Shown here in pieces: positions 43,199-54,381 of a stretch of DNA of 64,000 bases (position 1 is its first letter; the number at the start of each line of letters is the position of its first letter). The notes beneath the pieces are model-generated. The model made no database searches and was not told where the DNA came from. It worked only from the letters and a program-made list of their open reading frames with translations. Both the position numbers and the translations under genes were made by a program. Source of the stretch: Dokdonella sp. (GTDB lineage Bacteria; Pseudomonadota; Gammaproteobacteria; Xanthomonadales; Rhodanobacteraceae); assembly GCF_019634845.1 (NCBI RefSeq), contig NZ_JAHCAQ010000007.1, positions 100,368 to 164,367 of the forward strand, written 5' to 3'.

Positions 43199-46108
43199 TC
43201 AGAACTTGTACGAGGCCTGCACGTAGGCGAAGCGGCCCGGCAGATCGTAGGTTCCGGCATCGTAGCCATTGAGCGTGCACGAGAAGCACACCGGCGGCTG
43301 CTTGTTGAACAGGTTGTTGATGCCGGCTTCCAGCGACAGATTCCTCACGCCGATCGCGTTGGCCCAGCCCACCTGCACGTCGTGGTAGTAGACGTCGCCC
43401 AGGCTGTGCACCTTGGACGCGCTCTCGCAACCGGGGATATTCGGCCCGGTCACGGCGGCGGCGCTGCAGTATTCCTTCACGCTGTGCAGGTAACGCACGT
43501 TCCAGTTGACGCTCCAGTCATCACGCGACCAGCCCAGCTGCGTGTTCACCTGCCACTTCGGGATCGAGCCGTTGTCGGTTTCGATGCCGACCGCACGGTT
43601 GGACACCGAGCCGTACGCATCGACCTCCTTGTATTCGTGCACCCAGGTGGCCTGCAGCGATGCGCGCAGGTGGCCGAAGCTGAACTCGTCACTGGTCCAG
43701 TTGATCTTGACGTCCATGCCATCGGTACGGATCGTGCCGAGGTTGGTCAGCTTGTTGTCGGGCGGATTGAGATTGCCGCCAGGCTGGCGCGTGAAGGCCG
43801 AGCACAGCGTCGGGTCGACGCCGCCCGAACGCACGCAGTCATCGAGCAGGGCCTGGATGTCGCGGGCGCCGATCGCATCGCTGATCTTGTGGTGGTAATA
43901 GGTCAGCGCGAAGTCGAGCTTCTGGGTGCCGGCCAGACCTTCGGCCCAGCTCGGGCTGTACACGGTGCCGACCTGCCAACTGCGCGACTTCTCGGGCTTG
44001 AGGTTGGGGTTGCCACCCGTGATCGTGGTGATCTGCGTATTGGCCTGCTCGAATGTCGGCGACACGCCCTGCGCGAGACAGCCAGCGACGTATTCGGGAC
44101 CGGCCGGGCCGGGCGAGCCGGTCGTGCCGCAGGGATCGGTCAGCGACGCACCGAACTGGGTCAGGCCATGCAGCTCGCCGATCGTCGGCGCGCGGAAGCC
44201 GGTCGAATACGAACCGCGGAACAGCCAGTCTGCGCTCGGCTGCCAGCGGAAGCCGACTTTGCCGGTGGTCTCGCCACCGAAGGTCGAGTAATCCGAATAG
44301 CGGCCGGCGGCACTGAGGTCGAGCGAGTCGAGCACCGGGATGTTGAACTCACCGTAGAACTCGCTGACGTGATACGCCGCGGCCACCGCAGCCGCCTGCG
44401 AATCCTGCGAATCACCGCTCTGGCGCAGCGGATCGGGATCGAACGAACCGAAGTAGCGGCGGTATTCCACGCCGGCGGCAAATGCCACCGCGCGCGAGTC
44501 GATGATGTTGAACAGGTCGCCCGACACGTTGAACGAAGCCAGGTCGAGCTTCTGCTTGCTGCGATCGACCTGGGTGGCGCGGATCCAATCGATCATCTGC
44601 GCAGTCATCGGTCGCGCCTGGCCGCCGAACAGGTCGACCGGCACGCAGTTGGGCACTGCCGCGCAGACTGCCGGATCGCCCAGCCCCAGGGCCAGGTGCG
44701 ACAGGTTGAAGCCGTTGTAGAAGGTCTGGTCGGCTTTGTTCTCCGAATGCACGACGTTGGCATTCCAGCTCAGGCCGCGACCCAGATTCCATTCGCCGTC
44801 CAGGCCGGCATTGACGTACCAGGTGTCGACCGCCTGGTTGAAGATGCGCGGACCGACTTCGATCGGGCGCTTGGTGATCCAGCCCAGGTTGCTCGATGGA
44901 TCGAGGTCGATGCCGAACGGGTTGTACGGGTTGGCATGCGAGATGAAGATCGTGTCGGCAATGCCACCGGTGCCGGCATAGGGGCCGACGAAGATCGGCT
45001 CGGGCGCGGCCTGGTTGGCCGAGGTGCGGTTGTTATACAGCGCACGCAGGTGCAACTGGGTGGTGTCGCTGAACTTGTAGGTGACGTTGGCGTAGATCGC
45101 CTTGCGCTCGTTGGGCGTGAGCAGCAGGTTGAACGGCGCGAAATTGAAACGGTCGGCGCGGCTGAAGTCGTGATAGGTGCCGCTGGACGGATCGGCCGGA
45201 TCCCACACCGGCACGGTTGTGCCGCCATTGAGCGTCACGTCGTACCAGTTTTCCTGGCCCGGGTCGCAGCCGCCGTAGCTCGTGATCGGCCGCGCCGGAT
45301 CGCAGAACGTGAAGCGGCCCTGCGGGATGCCCGAACTGCCGGCCGCCAGGCCCGCATACGGCTCCGGCACCGCCGATGCCCACCATTTGCCCGAGCTGAT
45401 GCGATCCTGCTTGAAATAACTCGCATTCATCACCGCGCTGAAGTTCTCGCCGCTGCCACCGATGGTCAGCGAGCCCTGCTTGGTGTCACCGCCGTAGCCG
45501 GAGTAGCGACCGAAGTAACCGCTCACCTCGGCGCCATCGAAGGTCTTGCGCGTGATGATGTTGATCACGCCGGCGATCGCGTCCGAGCCGTAGATGGCCG
45601 AAGCGCCGTCCTCGAGGATCTCGATGCGGTCGATGATCGACACCGGGATCGTGTTGAGGTCGGCCGAGCCGCCCACACCCGACGCCGAAGATTCATTGAC
45701 CCAACGGATGCCGTCGACGAGGACCAGCACGCGCTTGGAGCCGAGGTTGCGCAGGTCGACCTGGGCCGAACCCGCGCCGATGCCACCGCCGTCGGAGGGA
45801 AAACCGAAGTTGCCCGACGAATTGAACTTGGCGTTGAGCGCCTTGCCGCTGGCCGTGAGCTGCTGGAGGATGTCGCCCACGGTCTGCAGGCCCGTGCGCT
45901 CGATCATCTTGCGATCGATCGTGAGAACCGGCGATTGCGTCTCGATTTCAGTCTGCTTGATGCGCGAGCCGGTGACCTCGATCGACTGCAGCTGCTGTGG
46001 CTGGTCACCACGGCTGTCTTGCGCGAGCGTCGGCACCGCATACAAGGCGAGCAGGACGGCGCCTGCCAGCGCATGGAGTGCTACGTGAACATGACCTCGT
46101 GAACGCAT
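43199..46108 (-). CDS. TonB-dependent outer membrane receptor (OMR family)
   Basis: 969 residues from ATG 46108 (GGAG six bases upstream). The signal peptide ends near [23 protein letters not shown] is a TonB-box-like start of the plug. The plug domain (about 60-210) has [34 protein letters not shown] and [19 protein letters not shown] long beta-barrel follows and ends in the terminal aromatic YVQASYKF, the outer-membrane insertion signal. The substrate cannot be told; this subtype in Lysobacterales often takes up peptides, carbohydrates or unknown small molecules. No transporter partner is adjacent. Confidence 0.95.
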   Translation of the reverse strand: MRSRGHVHVALHALAGAVLLALYAVPTLAQDSRGDQPQQLQSIEVTGSRIKQTEIETQSPVLTIDRKMIERTGLQTVGDILQQLTASGKALNAKFNSSGNFGFPSDGGGIGAGSAQVDLRNLGSKRVLVLVDGIRWVNESSASGVGGSADLNTIPVSIIDRIEILEDGASAIYGSDAIAGVINIITRKTFDGAEVSGYFGRYSGYGGDTKQGSLTIGGSGENFSAVMNASYFKQDRISSGKWWASAVPEPYAGLAAGSSGIPQGRFTFCDPARPITSYGGCDPGQENWYDVTLNGGTTVPVWDPADPSSGTYHDFSRADRFNFAPFNLLLTPNERKAIYANVTYKFSDTTQLHLRALYNNRTSANQAAPEPIFVGPYAGTGGIADTIFISHANPYNPFGIDLDPSSNLGWITKRPIEVGPRIFNQAVDTWYVNAGLDGEWNLGRGLSWNANVVHSENKADQTFYNGFNLSHLALGLGDPAVCAAVPNCVPVDLFGGQARPMTAQMIDWIRATQVDRSKQKLDLASFNVSGDLFNIIDSRAVAFAAGVEYRRYFGSFDPDPLRQSGDSQDSQAAAVAAAYHVSEFYGEFNIPVLDSLDLSAAGRYSDYSTFGGETTGKVGFRWQPSADWLFRGSYSTGFRAPTIGELHGLTQFGASLTDPCGTTGSPGPAGPEYVAGCLAQGVSPTFEQANTQITTITGGNPNLKPEKSRSWQVGTVYSPSWAEGLAGTQKLDFALTYYHHKISDAIGARDIQALLDDCVRSGGVDPTLCSAFTRQPGGNLNPPDNKLTNLGTIRTDGMDVKINWTSDEFSFGHLRASLQATWVHEYKEVDAYGSVSNRAVGIETDNGSIPKWQVNTQLGWSRDDWSVNWNVRYLHSVKEYCSAAAVTGPNIPGCESASKVHSLGDVYYHDVQVGWANAIGVRNLSLEAGINNLFNKQPPVCFSCTLNGYDAGTYDLPGRFAYVQASYKF

Positions 46109-46307
46109 GGGAATCTCCGATTCAGTGCCTAGGAATACCGCGGTCGCACATGCGCCCGGGCATCGTGCCCGGCCCCCAGCGCAGGCATCGGGAAAATGTA
46201 AATGAAATGTTTGCAATTTGTACAGTGAAAGTTGCGTCGCGCCGGCCCCGGCCCCGCATCGGCGTCCGCAGTACACTGGCGGCGCAGGTCGATGAGGATG
46301 AAGTTGC
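46109..46307. promoter_or_regulatory. Divergent intergenic region of TonB receptor and slt
   Basis: 199 bases holding the lowest-GC spot of this part of the window, around 46190-46235 (AAAATGTAAATGAAATGTTT and following TTGCAATTTGTACAG). Promoters for the divergent receptor and slt genes are expected here. TTGCAA occurs on both strands as a possible -35, but I cannot fix a matching -10. A GCCCGGGCATCGTGCCCGGC-like inverted repeat lies near 46150-46172. Confidence 0.4.
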
Positions 46308-48398
46308 ATGCCGATGATTCACGTTGCGCGCCACTGGATATGGTGCGTCGCGTCATTGTTCGCCGCCGCGGGCTGCTGCGCGGCAGCCGACCTCGACGCC
46401 CAGCGCGAAGCGTTCCGCGCCGCGCTGGCGGCCGCGACCCAGCCGCCGACTGACGCCTCGCGGCGCTGGGCCGCCCTGCTGCAGCACGATCACTATCCGT
46501 TGTATCCCTATGTCGAACTCGCGGCGCTGCGCGGCAACCTCAAGTCGCGCACACACGCCGAGATCGACGCCTTCCTCGACCGCTTCCCCGACACGCTGCC
46601 GGCCAGCGACCTGCGCAAGGTCTGGCTGCGCGAACTGGCGCGGCGCGGCGACTGGAAGACCTTCACTGCGCTCTACGTCGCCAGCAGCGATGCCGATCTG
46701 CAATGCGACGCGCTGCGCGCGCGCATCGACGCGGGCAGCAAGCTCGACTACGCGCGTGACCTGGAGCGCCTGTGGACCAGTCCGCGCGAACTGCCCGCGG
46801 CCTGCGATGCGGTCCTGATCCAGGCGCAAGCGCAGGGCGCGCTCGATGCACCGCACATCTGGCAGCGCCTCGACGCTGGCGCCGAGGCCGGCAACGTCGC
46901 GATCGTGACCGGCGCCGCCGCGCTGCTGCGCGGCAGCGCGCGCAGCGAGGCCGAGCGTATCGCCAGCGCGCTGCGCGACCCGGCGGCGGCGCTGGCCAAG
47001 GCCAAGTCCTGGGCCGACAGTCCGCGCACGCGCGATGCCGTTGCCTGGGGCCTGGCGCGCTACGCGCGCAGCAACAGCGCGGCGGCGGAAACGCTGTGGA
47101 CGGATCTGCAGGGACGCTTCAAGTGGGATGCGCCGCAGCGCGAGCGCATCCTCAACGCGCTGGCGCTGTATCGCGCCACCAGCTATTCACCCGATGCACT
47201 TGCGCGACTCAAGGCACTGCCCGACACGGCCGAGAGCGACGCCACGCGCGAATGGCACGTGCGCATGGCGCTGGCCGCCGCCGACCTGCCCGAGACGCTG
47301 GCCGCGCTCGAGCGCATGAGTCCGCAACAGCAGGCCGACGCGCGCTGGCGCTACCTGCGTGCGCGCGTGCTCGCCCGTCTCGGCCGCGATGCCGAAGCGC
47401 GGCCGATCCTCGTCGAGGTCGCGCGCGAGGCGAATTTCCACGGCTTCCTCGCCGCCGACTGGCTCGACCAGCCCTACAGCATCTGCGCCGACACGCTCGC
47501 GATCGGTCGCGACGACGAGACGCGGCTGGCGCAGCAACCCGACCTGGCGCGCGCGTTCGAGTTCCGCGCACTGGGCATGCTGCGCGAGGCGCGGCGCGAG
47601 TGGAGTTTTGCGATGGGCAAGTTCGACGATCGCGAGCGGCGGCTGGCGGCGGACTATGCCTACCGGCAAGGCTGGTATGACCGCGCGGTGTTCGCGTTCT
47701 CGGCCGACCCGCAGACCCAGCGCCTGTACGAACAGCGCTTTCCGCTCGGCATGGCCGACACCATGCACCGCGCGGCCAACGCCGCCGGCATCGACCCGAG
47801 CTGGGCCTACGGCATCCTGCGCGCCGAAAGCGCCTGGATGAGCGATGCGCGCTCCAGCGCCAATGCCTACGGTCTCATGCAACTGCTGCCCAGCGTCGGC
47901 AAACAGGTTGCCAAATCGCTCAAGCTGCAGCTCGGCAGTCCCAGCGACCTGTTCGATCCGGTGCTCAACGTCAAGCTCGGCACGCACTACCTGGCGCAAA
48001 TGGCCGACGCCTTCCAGGGCAGTCCGTGGCTGGCCAGCGCGGCCTACAACGCCGGCCAGGGCGCCGTGATGCGCTGGATCGCCGCACGCGGCGATCTCGA
48101 CCCCGACTTCTTCATCGAAACGATTCCCTACCGGGAAACGCGCGAATACGTTGCGCGCGTCATGGCCTTCAGCGTGATCTACGACTGGCGCATCAATGGC
48201 AACGCGCTCACGCTGTCCTCGCGCATGCCGAGGATCGGCCAGTCCTACACGCTGCCGACCGCCGCCACGCCGCGCAAGGCAGTGGCCTGCGCCAAGGTCG
48301 AACCCGCTGCGCCAGCGCAGGCCGCCGCCACGCCGACCGCTGCTGCGGCCGGTGGCGCCGACAGCCGCGGGCCGACCGGCGACGGCCACGCCGGATGA
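46308..48398 (+). CDS. slt: Soluble lytic murein transglycosylase
   Basis: 696 residues with a signal peptide (WIWCVASLFAAAGCCAA). Residues about 30-460 form the alpha-helical superhelix (U and L domains). The C-terminal SLT domain starts near 485. Catalytic Glu is E507 in ILRAESAWMSDARS, followed by NAYGLMQLLPSV, LNVKLGTHYLAQM and AAYNAGQGAV. FIETIPYRETREYV completes the fold. It cleaves peptidoglycan giving 1,6-anhydromuramic ends in the periplasm. An Ala/Pro-rich tail of about 45 residues is extra. Its stop overlaps the antiporter start (ATGA). Confidence 0.95.
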   Translation: MPMIHVARHWIWCVASLFAAAGCCAAADLDAQREAFRAALAAATQPPTDASRRWAALLQHDHYPLYPYVELAALRGNLKSRTHAEIDAFLDRFPDTLPASDLRKVWLRELARRGDWKTFTALYVASSDADLQCDALRARIDAGSKLDYARDLERLWTSPRELPAACDAVLIQAQAQGALDAPHIWQRLDAGAEAGNVAIVTGAAALLRGSARSEAERIASALRDPAAALAKAKSWADSPRTRDAVAWGLARYARSNSAAAETLWTDLQGRFKWDAPQRERILNALALYRATSYSPDALARLKALPDTAESDATREWHVRMALAAADLPETLAALERMSPQQQADARWRYLRARVLARLGRDAEARPILVEVAREANFHGFLAADWLDQPYSICADTLAIGRDDETRLAQQPDLARAFEFRALGMLREARREWSFAMGKFDDRERRLAADYAYRQGWYDRAVFAFSADPQTQRLYEQRFPLGMADTMHRAANAAGIDPSWAYGILRAESAWMSDARSSANAYGLMQLLPSVGKQVAKSLKLQLGSPSDLFDPVLNVKLGTHYLAQMADAFQGSPWLASAAYNAGQGAVMRWIAARGDLDPDFFIETIPYRETREYVARVMAFSVIYDWRINGNALTLSSRMPRIGQSYTLPTAATPRKAVACAKVEPAAPAQAAATPTAAAAGGADSRGPTGDGHAG

Positions 48399-50209
48399 AC
48401 CTCTCGCTCGCGCTGCAGGTCGCGCTGCTGGTCGCCCTCGGCTTCGGTGCGCAGTGGCTGGCCTGGCGCGTGCGCCTGCCGGCAATCCTGTTCCTGCTGC
48501 TGAGCGGCCTCGCACTCGGCCCGGGCCTGCACTGGCTCGATCCCAACGCATTGCTCGGCGATCTGCTGTTTCCGTTCGTGTCGCTGAGCGTGGCGATCAT
48601 CCTGTTCGAAGGTTCGCTCACGCTGCGTCTGGACGAACTGGCCGGCGTCGGCGGTACCGTGCTGCGGCTGGTCAGCGTCGGCGCCGCGATCACGATGGCG
48701 GCGCTGGCGATCGCCGCCCACGAGATCGCGGGCCTGCGCTGGGATCTCGCGTTGCTGTTCGGCGCGCTGACCTGCGTGACCGGACCGACCGTGATCGTGC
48801 CGATGTTGCGCAGCGTGCGACCCAACGAACGCATCGCCCGCGTGCTGCGTTGGGAAGGCATCATCATCGATCCGCTCGGCGCCTTGCTCGCCGTCCTCGT
48901 CTACGAGGCCATCGTGTCGCGCCACGAGAGCGGCCGGCCGCTCATCGTGTTCCTGGAGACGGTCGTCGTTGGCGGCGGGCTCGGCGCGCTCGGTGCCTTC
49001 GCGCTCGCCTTCCTGCTGCGCCGCCAGTGGCTGCCCGAATACCTGCAGACCTATGCCGCGCTGGCGCTGGTCCTGCTCACGTTCGCCGGTGCGAACGACA
49101 TCGCGCACGAATCCGGATTGCTCGCCGTGACCGTGATGGGCATCGTGCTGGCCAACCTGCGCGACCTTGCCATCGAGGACATCCTGTCGTTCAAGGAACA
49201 CCTCAGCACATTGCTGATCAGCGCGCTGTTCATACTGCTTGCGGCGCGACTGGCATGGCCGCTGCCCGCCGGAACACTGCTCGCCGGCATCGCCCTGCTG
49301 CTCGTGGCGCAGTTCGTCGCGCGGCCGCTCGCCGTGCTCGCCAGCAGCGTCGGTGGCGGCCTGTCCTGGCGTGAGCGCCTGCTCGTCGGCTGGATTGCGC
49401 CACGCGGCATCGTCGCCGCCGCCGTGTCGGCGCTGTTCGCGTTGCGGCTGGAACAACAGGGCGATGCGAGCGCGCAGCTGCTGGTACCACTGGTGTTCGC
49501 GCTGATCATCGGCACCGTGGTCGTGCAGGGCGCGACCGCGGCCCCGCTGGCGCGTTGGCTCGGCGTGAAGGCGCCCGACCCACGCGGCGTGCTCATCGTC
49601 GGCGCCCACCGCGTGGCACGCACGATCGCGCAGGCGCTCGCCGCGCAGGACGTTCCGGTGCTGATTGCCGATGACAACTGGTCGGACATCCAGCTCGCCC
49701 GCATGCAGAACCTGCGCACCTGGTATGGCGACCCGCTCAGCGCGCACGCCGAGCGCAGCCTGGCCCTCGACGGCCTCGGCCGCCTGTTCGCGATGTCGGC
49801 GCGGCGCGAACACAACAGCCTCGCCTGCGTGCGTTTCCGGCCCGATTTCGGCCGCCATCGCGTGTACCGGCTGCGCATCGTCGGCGCCTCGCAAGATGGC
49901 GGGCGACGCCGCGAACATGCCGACGCGATCCGCGCCGCAGCCCTGTTCGGCAATGACATCACGCTCGATGACATCGCGCGCCGCCTCGACGCTGGCTGGC
50001 GCATCAAGAGCACGCGTCTGTCGGACAGCTTCGGCGTCGACGATTTCTTCGCCACCCATGGCAGCGACGCGCTGGCGCTGTTTTCGCTCGACGAGCAGGG
50101 CCGCCTGCACGTGGTCAGCGAAGCGCGCGCGCTCGAGGCGAAGCCGGGCTGGTCGCTCACCGCGCTGGTTGCGCCGCGCGACGATGCGCCTGCCGCCGCG
50201 ACGTCCTGA
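48395..50209 (+). CDS. Cation/proton antiporter (CPA family) with C-terminal NAD-binding (TrkA-N/RCK-like) domain
   Basis: 604 residues from ATG 48395 (ATGA overlap with slt). Residues 1-390 hold about twelve membrane helices with CPA landmarks: [44 protein letters not shown] and [20 protein letters not shown]. From about 400 a Rossmann-like domain begins ([35 protein letters not shown]), followed by a further regulatory region. It should exchange Na+ or K+ for H+ across the inner membrane under nucleotide control. Confidence 0.92.
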   Translation: MNLSLALQVALLVALGFGAQWLAWRVRLPAILFLLLSGLALGPGLHWLDPNALLGDLLFPFVSLSVAIILFEGSLTLRLDELAGVGGTVLRLVSVGAAITMAALAIAAHEIAGLRWDLALLFGALTCVTGPTVIVPMLRSVRPNERIARVLRWEGIIIDPLGALLAVLVYEAIVSRHESGRPLIVFLETVVVGGGLGALGAFALAFLLRRQWLPEYLQTYAALALVLLTFAGANDIAHESGLLAVTVMGIVLANLRDLAIEDILSFKEHLSTLLISALFILLAARLAWPLPAGTLLAGIALLLVAQFVARPLAVLASSVGGGLSWRERLLVGWIAPRGIVAAAVSALFALRLEQQGDASAQLLVPLVFALIIGTVVVQGATAAPLARWLGVKAPDPRGVLIVGAHRVARTIAQALAAQDVPVLIADDNWSDIQLARMQNLRTWYGDPLSAHAERSLALDGLGRLFAMSARREHNSLACVRFRPDFGRHRVYRLRIVGASQDGGRRREHADAIRAAALFGNDITLDDIARRLDAGWRIKSTRLSDSFGVDDFFATHGSDALALFSLDEQGRLHVVSEARALEAKPGWSLTALVAPRDDAPAAATS

Positions 50210-50255
50210 GCGACGATCGCTGGCACAATGCCGCATCGGCAGCAATGAGCCAGCC

Positions 50256-51491
50256 ATGCGCATCTACCTCGTCGGCGGCGCCGTCCGCGATCAACTGCTG
50301 GGCCGCGCGGTAGCCGATCGCGACTACGTGGTGGTCGGCGCCACGCCGCAGCAGATGCTCGCGCGCGGCTTCCGCGCGGTCGGCAAGGATTTCCCGGTGT
50401 TCCTGCATCCGCAGACGCAGGAGGAGTACGCGCTGGCGCGCACCGAACGCAAGACCGGCCACGGCTACCACGGTTTCGCGTTTCACGCCGAACCGACGGT
50501 GACGCTGGAACAGGATCTCGCGCGACGCGACCTCACGATCAATGCGATGGCGCGCAGCGACGATGGCACGCTGGTCGATCCCTTCGGCGGCGCACGCGAT
50601 CTCGAGGCACGCCTGCTGCGCCACGTGTCGCCGGCGTTCGCCGAAGACCCGGTGCGCGTGCTGCGCGTGGCGCGCTTCGCCGCGCGCTACGCCACGCTCG
50701 GGTTCCGCATCGCAGCGCCAACGCTGGCGCTCATGCGCGCGATGGTCGAGGCCGGCGAGGTCGACCATCTCGTGGCCGAGCGCGTGTGGCAGGAGACGCG
50801 CAAGGCGCTGACCGAGCCGACGCCGGCGGCCTTCGTGCGCGCGCTGCGCGACTGCGGCGCGCTGCGCCGCGTGCTGCCCGAGGTCGATGCGCTCTACGGC
50901 GTACCGCAACGCGCCGAGTTCCACCCCGAGATCGATACCGGCACGCATGTCGAACTCGTGCTCGACATGGCCGCCGAACTCGCGCCGGGCGACGACATCG
51001 TGGCGTTCTGCGCGCTGACCCACGACCTCGGCAAGGCGCTCACGCCGGCCGCCGAACTGCCGCGCCACGTCATGCACGAGCAACGCGGCCTCGCGCCACT
51101 GCGCGCTCTGTGCGCGCGCCTCAAGGTGCCGGCCGAGCATGCGGCGCTGGCGGCACTCGTCTGCCGTCACCACCTCGAGGCGCACCGCGCGTTCGAGCTG
51201 CGCCCGGCGACCGTGCTCAAACTCATCGAACAGCTCGATGCGCTGCGCCGCCCCGAACGGTTGACGCGCTTCCTGCTGGCCTGCGAGGCCGACCAGCGCG
51301 GTCGCCACGGCCACGCGCAGGATCGCTACGCGCAGGCGGCCTGGCTGCGTGCCGCGCACGCGGCGGCGTCGGGCGTGGACGCCGCGCCGATGTTGGCGCA
51401 GGGCCTGACCGGCCAGGCCATCGGCGTGGCGCTGCGCGCTGCGCGCGAACGCGCCATCGCGGCGCTCGACAAGGGCGCGTTCGCGCGCTGA
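50256..51491 (+). CDS. cca: Multifunctional CCA tRNA nucleotidyltransferase
   Basis: 411 residues, typical of the gammaproteobacterial long form. Motifs: [24 protein letters not shown] (catalytic Asp pair region), [43 protein letters not shown]. An HD phosphohydrolase domain follows ([18 protein letters not shown]). It adds or repairs the CCA end of tRNAs; the HD part has phosphatase/phosphodiesterase activity. A 46-base gap separates it from the antiporter. Confidence 0.96.
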   Translation: MRIYLVGGAVRDQLLGRAVADRDYVVVGATPQQMLARGFRAVGKDFPVFLHPQTQEEYALARTERKTGHGYHGFAFHAEPTVTLEQDLARRDLTINAMARSDDGTLVDPFGGARDLEARLLRHVSPAFAEDPVRVLRVARFAARYATLGFRIAAPTLALMRAMVEAGEVDHLVAERVWQETRKALTEPTPAAFVRALRDCGALRRVLPEVDALYGVPQRAEFHPEIDTGTHVELVLDMAAELAPGDDIVAFCALTHDLGKALTPAAELPRHVMHEQRGLAPLRALCARLKVPAEHAALAALVCRHHLEAHRAFELRPATVLKLIEQLDALRRPERLTRFLLACEADQRGRHGHAQDRYAQAAWLRAAHAAASGVDAAPMLAQGLTGQAIGVALRAARERAIAALDKGAFAR

Positions 51492-51522
51492 TACGGCGCC
51501 CGCGCCGCGCGCATGCCGCCCG

Positions 51523-52698
51523 TCACAGGCGGCGCGAGCGGTCGAACGCGCGCAGCGACGGCAGCGGATCGGCCAGGCCGCGTGCGAAGGCCATCGCCTG
51601 GAAGCGCTCGCCCATTTCGCCGGGCAAGGTCAGGCGCTTGACCTCGGCCACGCGACGCAGATGCTCGAGTGGGTCGTCGCCGGCTTCCGCCACCAGGTCG
51701 AGCAGGCCGCTGCCGAGCAGGAACTGCCCCTGCGGTGCGTAGCCGACCAGATCGAACCCAGCGCCGACGCCCGCTTCGGCCAGTGCCGTGAAGTCGACGA
51801 AGGCGGTGATGTCGGTGAGCCCGGGCCAGTGCAGCGGATCGGCGTGGGCATGGTGGCGGTAATGGCACACCAGCGTGCCGTCGCTGCGTTCGGGCAGGTA
51901 GAACTCGCGCCGCGGATAGCCATAGTCGACGAACAGCGCCAGGCCGCGCGCGAGCGGCGCCGCCACCGCCTGCAACCAATACGGCAGCTGCGGCAGGATT
52001 TCCGAGCGATAGCCGTCGGGCAGCGCCGTCCCCAGTTCGCGTTCGACATGACGCACCGCGCCTGCCACCAGCGCATCGGCGGGACGGTCGACGCGGCGGA
52101 GTCCGTCGCCGGCAAGGTCGATGTGCTCCTCGTACACCTCACCGGCGTGGATCGCAAAGCGCGTGCTCGGCAATGCGTCGATCACTTCGTTGGCAAACAG
52201 CACGCCCTGCCATGTCTCCTGCGGCGGCCGGTCGAGCCAGTGCACGCGCGCGGCAATCTCGGCGGGCAACTCGCGCGCGATGCGCTCGTGCTGCCGCGCA
52301 CGCAGGTCGGCGCTCGGTTCCAGCAGCAGGTAGCGCCGCGGCAACGCATCGCGGCGCTGCAGCTCGCCCAGCGCCGCGACCGCGAAGGCGCCGCTGCCGC
52401 CGCCCAGTTCGAGGAAATCGGCGTCCGCGCCCAGCTCGCGCAGGCTCGCCGCCACCGCGTGTGCGATGCAGCGCGCGTACAGGCTGCCGAGTTCGGGGGC
52501 AGTGACGAAGTCGCCAGCGGCGCCGAACTTGGTGCGGCCGGCGCTGTAGTAGCCCAGGCCCGGCGCGTACAGCGCCAGCATCATGTAGCGCGAAAACGGC
52601 AGCGGGCCGCTGGCGGCAATCTCGTTGCGGATCAGCGCGGCCAGTTGGCGCGAATGCGCGAGCTCGTCGGCGCCGGGTTCGGGGAGGCGGGTCTGCAC
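51523..52698 (-). CDS. MidA/NDUFAF7-type SAM-dependent methyltransferase (DUF185)
   Basis: 391 residues. PLPFSRYMMLALYAPGLGYY and KFGAAGDFVTAPELGSLY are family hallmarks; FLELGGGSGAFAVAAL is the SAM-binding glycine motif, and LFANEVIDALP follows. VDYGYPRREFYLPER is the conserved later block. Eukaryotic MidA/NDUFAF7 methylates an arginine of complex I; bacterial targets are uncertain. It is divergent from the pteridine reductase gene. Confidence 0.93.
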   Translation of the reverse strand: MQTRLPEPGADELAHSRQLAALIRNEIAASGPLPFSRYMMLALYAPGLGYYSAGRTKFGAAGDFVTAPELGSLYARCIAHAVAASLRELGADADFLELGGGSGAFAVAALGELQRRDALPRRYLLLEPSADLRARQHERIARELPAEIAARVHWLDRPPQETWQGVLFANEVIDALPSTRFAIHAGEVYEEHIDLAGDGLRRVDRPADALVAGAVRHVERELGTALPDGYRSEILPQLPYWLQAVAAPLARGLALFVDYGYPRREFYLPERSDGTLVCHYRHHAHADPLHWPGLTDITAFVDFTALAEAGVGAGFDLVGYAPQGQFLLGSGLLDLVAEAGDDPLEHLRRVAEVKRLTLPGEMGERFQAMAFARGLADPLPSLRAFDRSRRL

Positions 52699-52776
52699 GG
52701 GTGCGGGGCGGGTTTTTCTGCGACACTCGACCGGGTGCCGTCACACCGAGCATACCTGCGGGGGAGACAAACAGCG

Positions 52777-53523
52777 ATGCGCGATTCGACTTCACGCCCA
52801 GCCGCGCTGATCACGGGCGCCGCACGCCGCGTCGGCGCGGTCATCGCCCGCACGCTGCACGCAGCAGGCTACGACCTGGTCCTGCACTGCCGCACGTCGT
52901 GGACCGAGCTGGAAGCACTCGTCGCCGAGCTCGAGGCCGCGCGACGCGACAGCACGATCGCGCTGCAGGCCGACCTGGCCGACGTCGACAGCCTGCCGCA
53001 ACTGGTCGATACCGCGCTGGCCCGCTTCGGGCGCCTCGATGCACTCGTCAACAACGCCTCGCAGTTCCACGCCACGCCGCTCATGGATGCCACGCCGGCG
53101 CAGTGGGACGAGTTCCTCGCGGTCAATGCCCGCGCGCCATTGTTCCTCGCTCGCGCCGCCGCACCGGCACTGCGCGAGGCCGGCGGCGCGATCGTCAACA
53201 TCCTCGACGTGTACGCCGAGCGGCCGCTGCCCAACCACGGGCTGTACGTCATCAGCAAGGCCGCGCTGGCGATGGCGACCAAGGTGCTGGCAATCGAGCT
53301 GGGGCCGCAGGTGCGCGTCAACGGCGTCGCGCCCGGCAACGTGCTGTGGTCGACCAACCCGCTCAAGGCCGAGACGCCGGCGATGCTCGAGGAGCGCACG
53401 GCCCTGCGCCGCCAGGGTACGCCGCAGGACATCGCCACCGCCGTGCTGTTCCTGCTGCGCGATGCGAGCTATTGCAGCGGCGCGGTGCTGCCGGTCGACG
53501 GCGGACGCCTGCTGCATATCTGA
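52777..53523 (+). CDS. folM: Pteridine reductase (SDR family)
   Basis: 248 residues from ATG 52777 with GGGGGAGA upstream. NADPH-binding motif TGAARRVGAVIA with the double Arg typical of pteridine reductases; NNAS, and the catalytic YVISKAAL (Tyr-x3-Lys). VNGVAPGNVLW and DGGRLLHI close the fold. It reduces dihydrobiopterin/dihydrofolate-type pterins. The convergent folK and folB genes start the pterin side of folate synthesis, supporting the assignment. Confidence 0.9.
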   Translation: MRDSTSRPAALITGAARRVGAVIARTLHAAGYDLVLHCRTSWTELEALVAELEAARRDSTIALQADLADVDSLPQLVDTALARFGRLDALVNNASQFHATPLMDATPAQWDEFLAVNARAPLFLARAAAPALREAGGAIVNILDVYAERPLPNHGLYVISKAALAMATKVLAIELGPQVRVNGVAPGNVLWSTNPLKAETPAMLEERTALRRQGTPQDIATAVLFLLRDASYCSGAVLPVDGGRLLHI

Positions 53524-53934
53524 TCAGGCGTCGCGCGTTGCCTGGATCGCCAGTCCGGCGTGGTGCAGCAGCGCGCGCGTGTGCGCCTGCGCGAACTCGC
53601 CCTTGGCCAGCGCGTGGGCATCGGCCAGCCAGGGACCGTCGCTGCGCACGGCGAGCAGATCGATGTCGATGGCGACCTCGCGATCATCGCGACGGCGTCC
53701 AAGCCGCTGCTCGATGTCCTTGAGCGAGGTCACCAGCGCATCGCGCCCATCGCTGCGGACCAGCTCGACCAGCGCGTTGAAATAGCGCCGCTGCGGATCG
53801 CGGCTGCCCGGGCCGTGCTGCAGCGGTGCCAACAGGCGCACGCTGCCGAGCTCGGCGAGCGCCGCCAGCGCCTGCCGCAGGCGGCCGTCGTCGGCCAGTG
53901 TCGAACCCAGCAGCAGCAGCCAGTGCGTCGGCAT
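53524..53934 (-). CDS. folK: 2-amino-4-hydroxy-6-hydroxymethyldihydropteridine pyrophosphokinase (short form)
   Basis: 136 residues, shorter than the usual 155-165. The start WLLLLGSTLADDGRLRQAL corresponds to the HPPK nucleotide loop. RYFNALVELV matches the pterin-contact strand, and REVAIDIDLLAV carries the metal-binding Asp pair. The C-terminal part is reduced, so full activity is likely but not certain. It overlaps folB by one base (TGATG) and ends one base after the convergent folM stop. Confidence 0.85.
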   Translation of the reverse strand: MPTHWLLLLGSTLADDGRLRQALAALAELGSVRLLAPLQHGPGSRDPQRRYFNALVELVRSDGRDALVTSLKDIEQRLGRRRDDREVAIDIDLLAVRSDGPWLADAHALAKGEFAQAHTRALLHHAGLAIQATRDA

Positions 53935-54293
53935 CAGGCGTAGCTGCGCTGCACGCTCACGCCGACGCGCGCGCAGCCGAGCTTCTGCGCCGCCAGCGGC
54001 TTGTCCACGCGCAGCGCGATGGCCCGCGCGCCGAAGCGTTCGCGCAGCAGTCGGCAGGCGTCCTCGGCAAAGACTTCGAGCAGCTCGCCATCCCAGCCGG
54101 CGGCCCATTCGCGCAGCGCTTCGCAGATCTGCGCATAGTCGTGGCCGCCATCGAGTGAGCCGGCGCGCGCCACGGCGCCACTGTCGAAGGCCAGTGCGAT
54201 CGTCAGCAACAGTTGCTGGCGCAGCTCGCGCTCCCAGTCGTAGACGCCAATGACCGCCTCCACGCGCAGCTCGTCGATATGGATCTGGTCCAC
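53934..54293 (-). CDS. folB: Dihydroneopterin aldolase
   Basis: 119 residues beginning at GTG 54293, chosen because GAGGGG lies five bases upstream and the family start DQIHIDELRVEAVIGVYDWE follows. HDYAQICEAL contains the conserved Tyr, and the terminal region IALRVDKPLAAQ includes the catalytic Lys. It splits dihydroneopterin to the hydroxymethyl pterin used by FolK, its downstream partner in the same operon. Confidence 0.93.
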   Translation of the reverse strand: MDQIHIDELRVEAVIGVYDWERELRQQLLLTIALAFDSGAVARAGSLDGGHDYAQICEALREWAAGWDGELLEVFAEDACRLLRERFGARAIALRVDKPLAAQKLGCARVGVSVQRSYA

Positions 54294-54381
54294 GCCGTCC
54301 CCTCGCTGTCGATGAATGGCGATGATCGCCGTTTTTGCCGGTTGGCGACAGCCGGGCGCGGCCGCGCGATACTGCGCGGCC

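Noticed and set aside
43148-46102. A 984-codon plus-strand frame opposite the TonB receptor
   Set aside because: The minus strand has signal peptide, plug and terminal Phe; the plus frame has none and starts inside the terminator.
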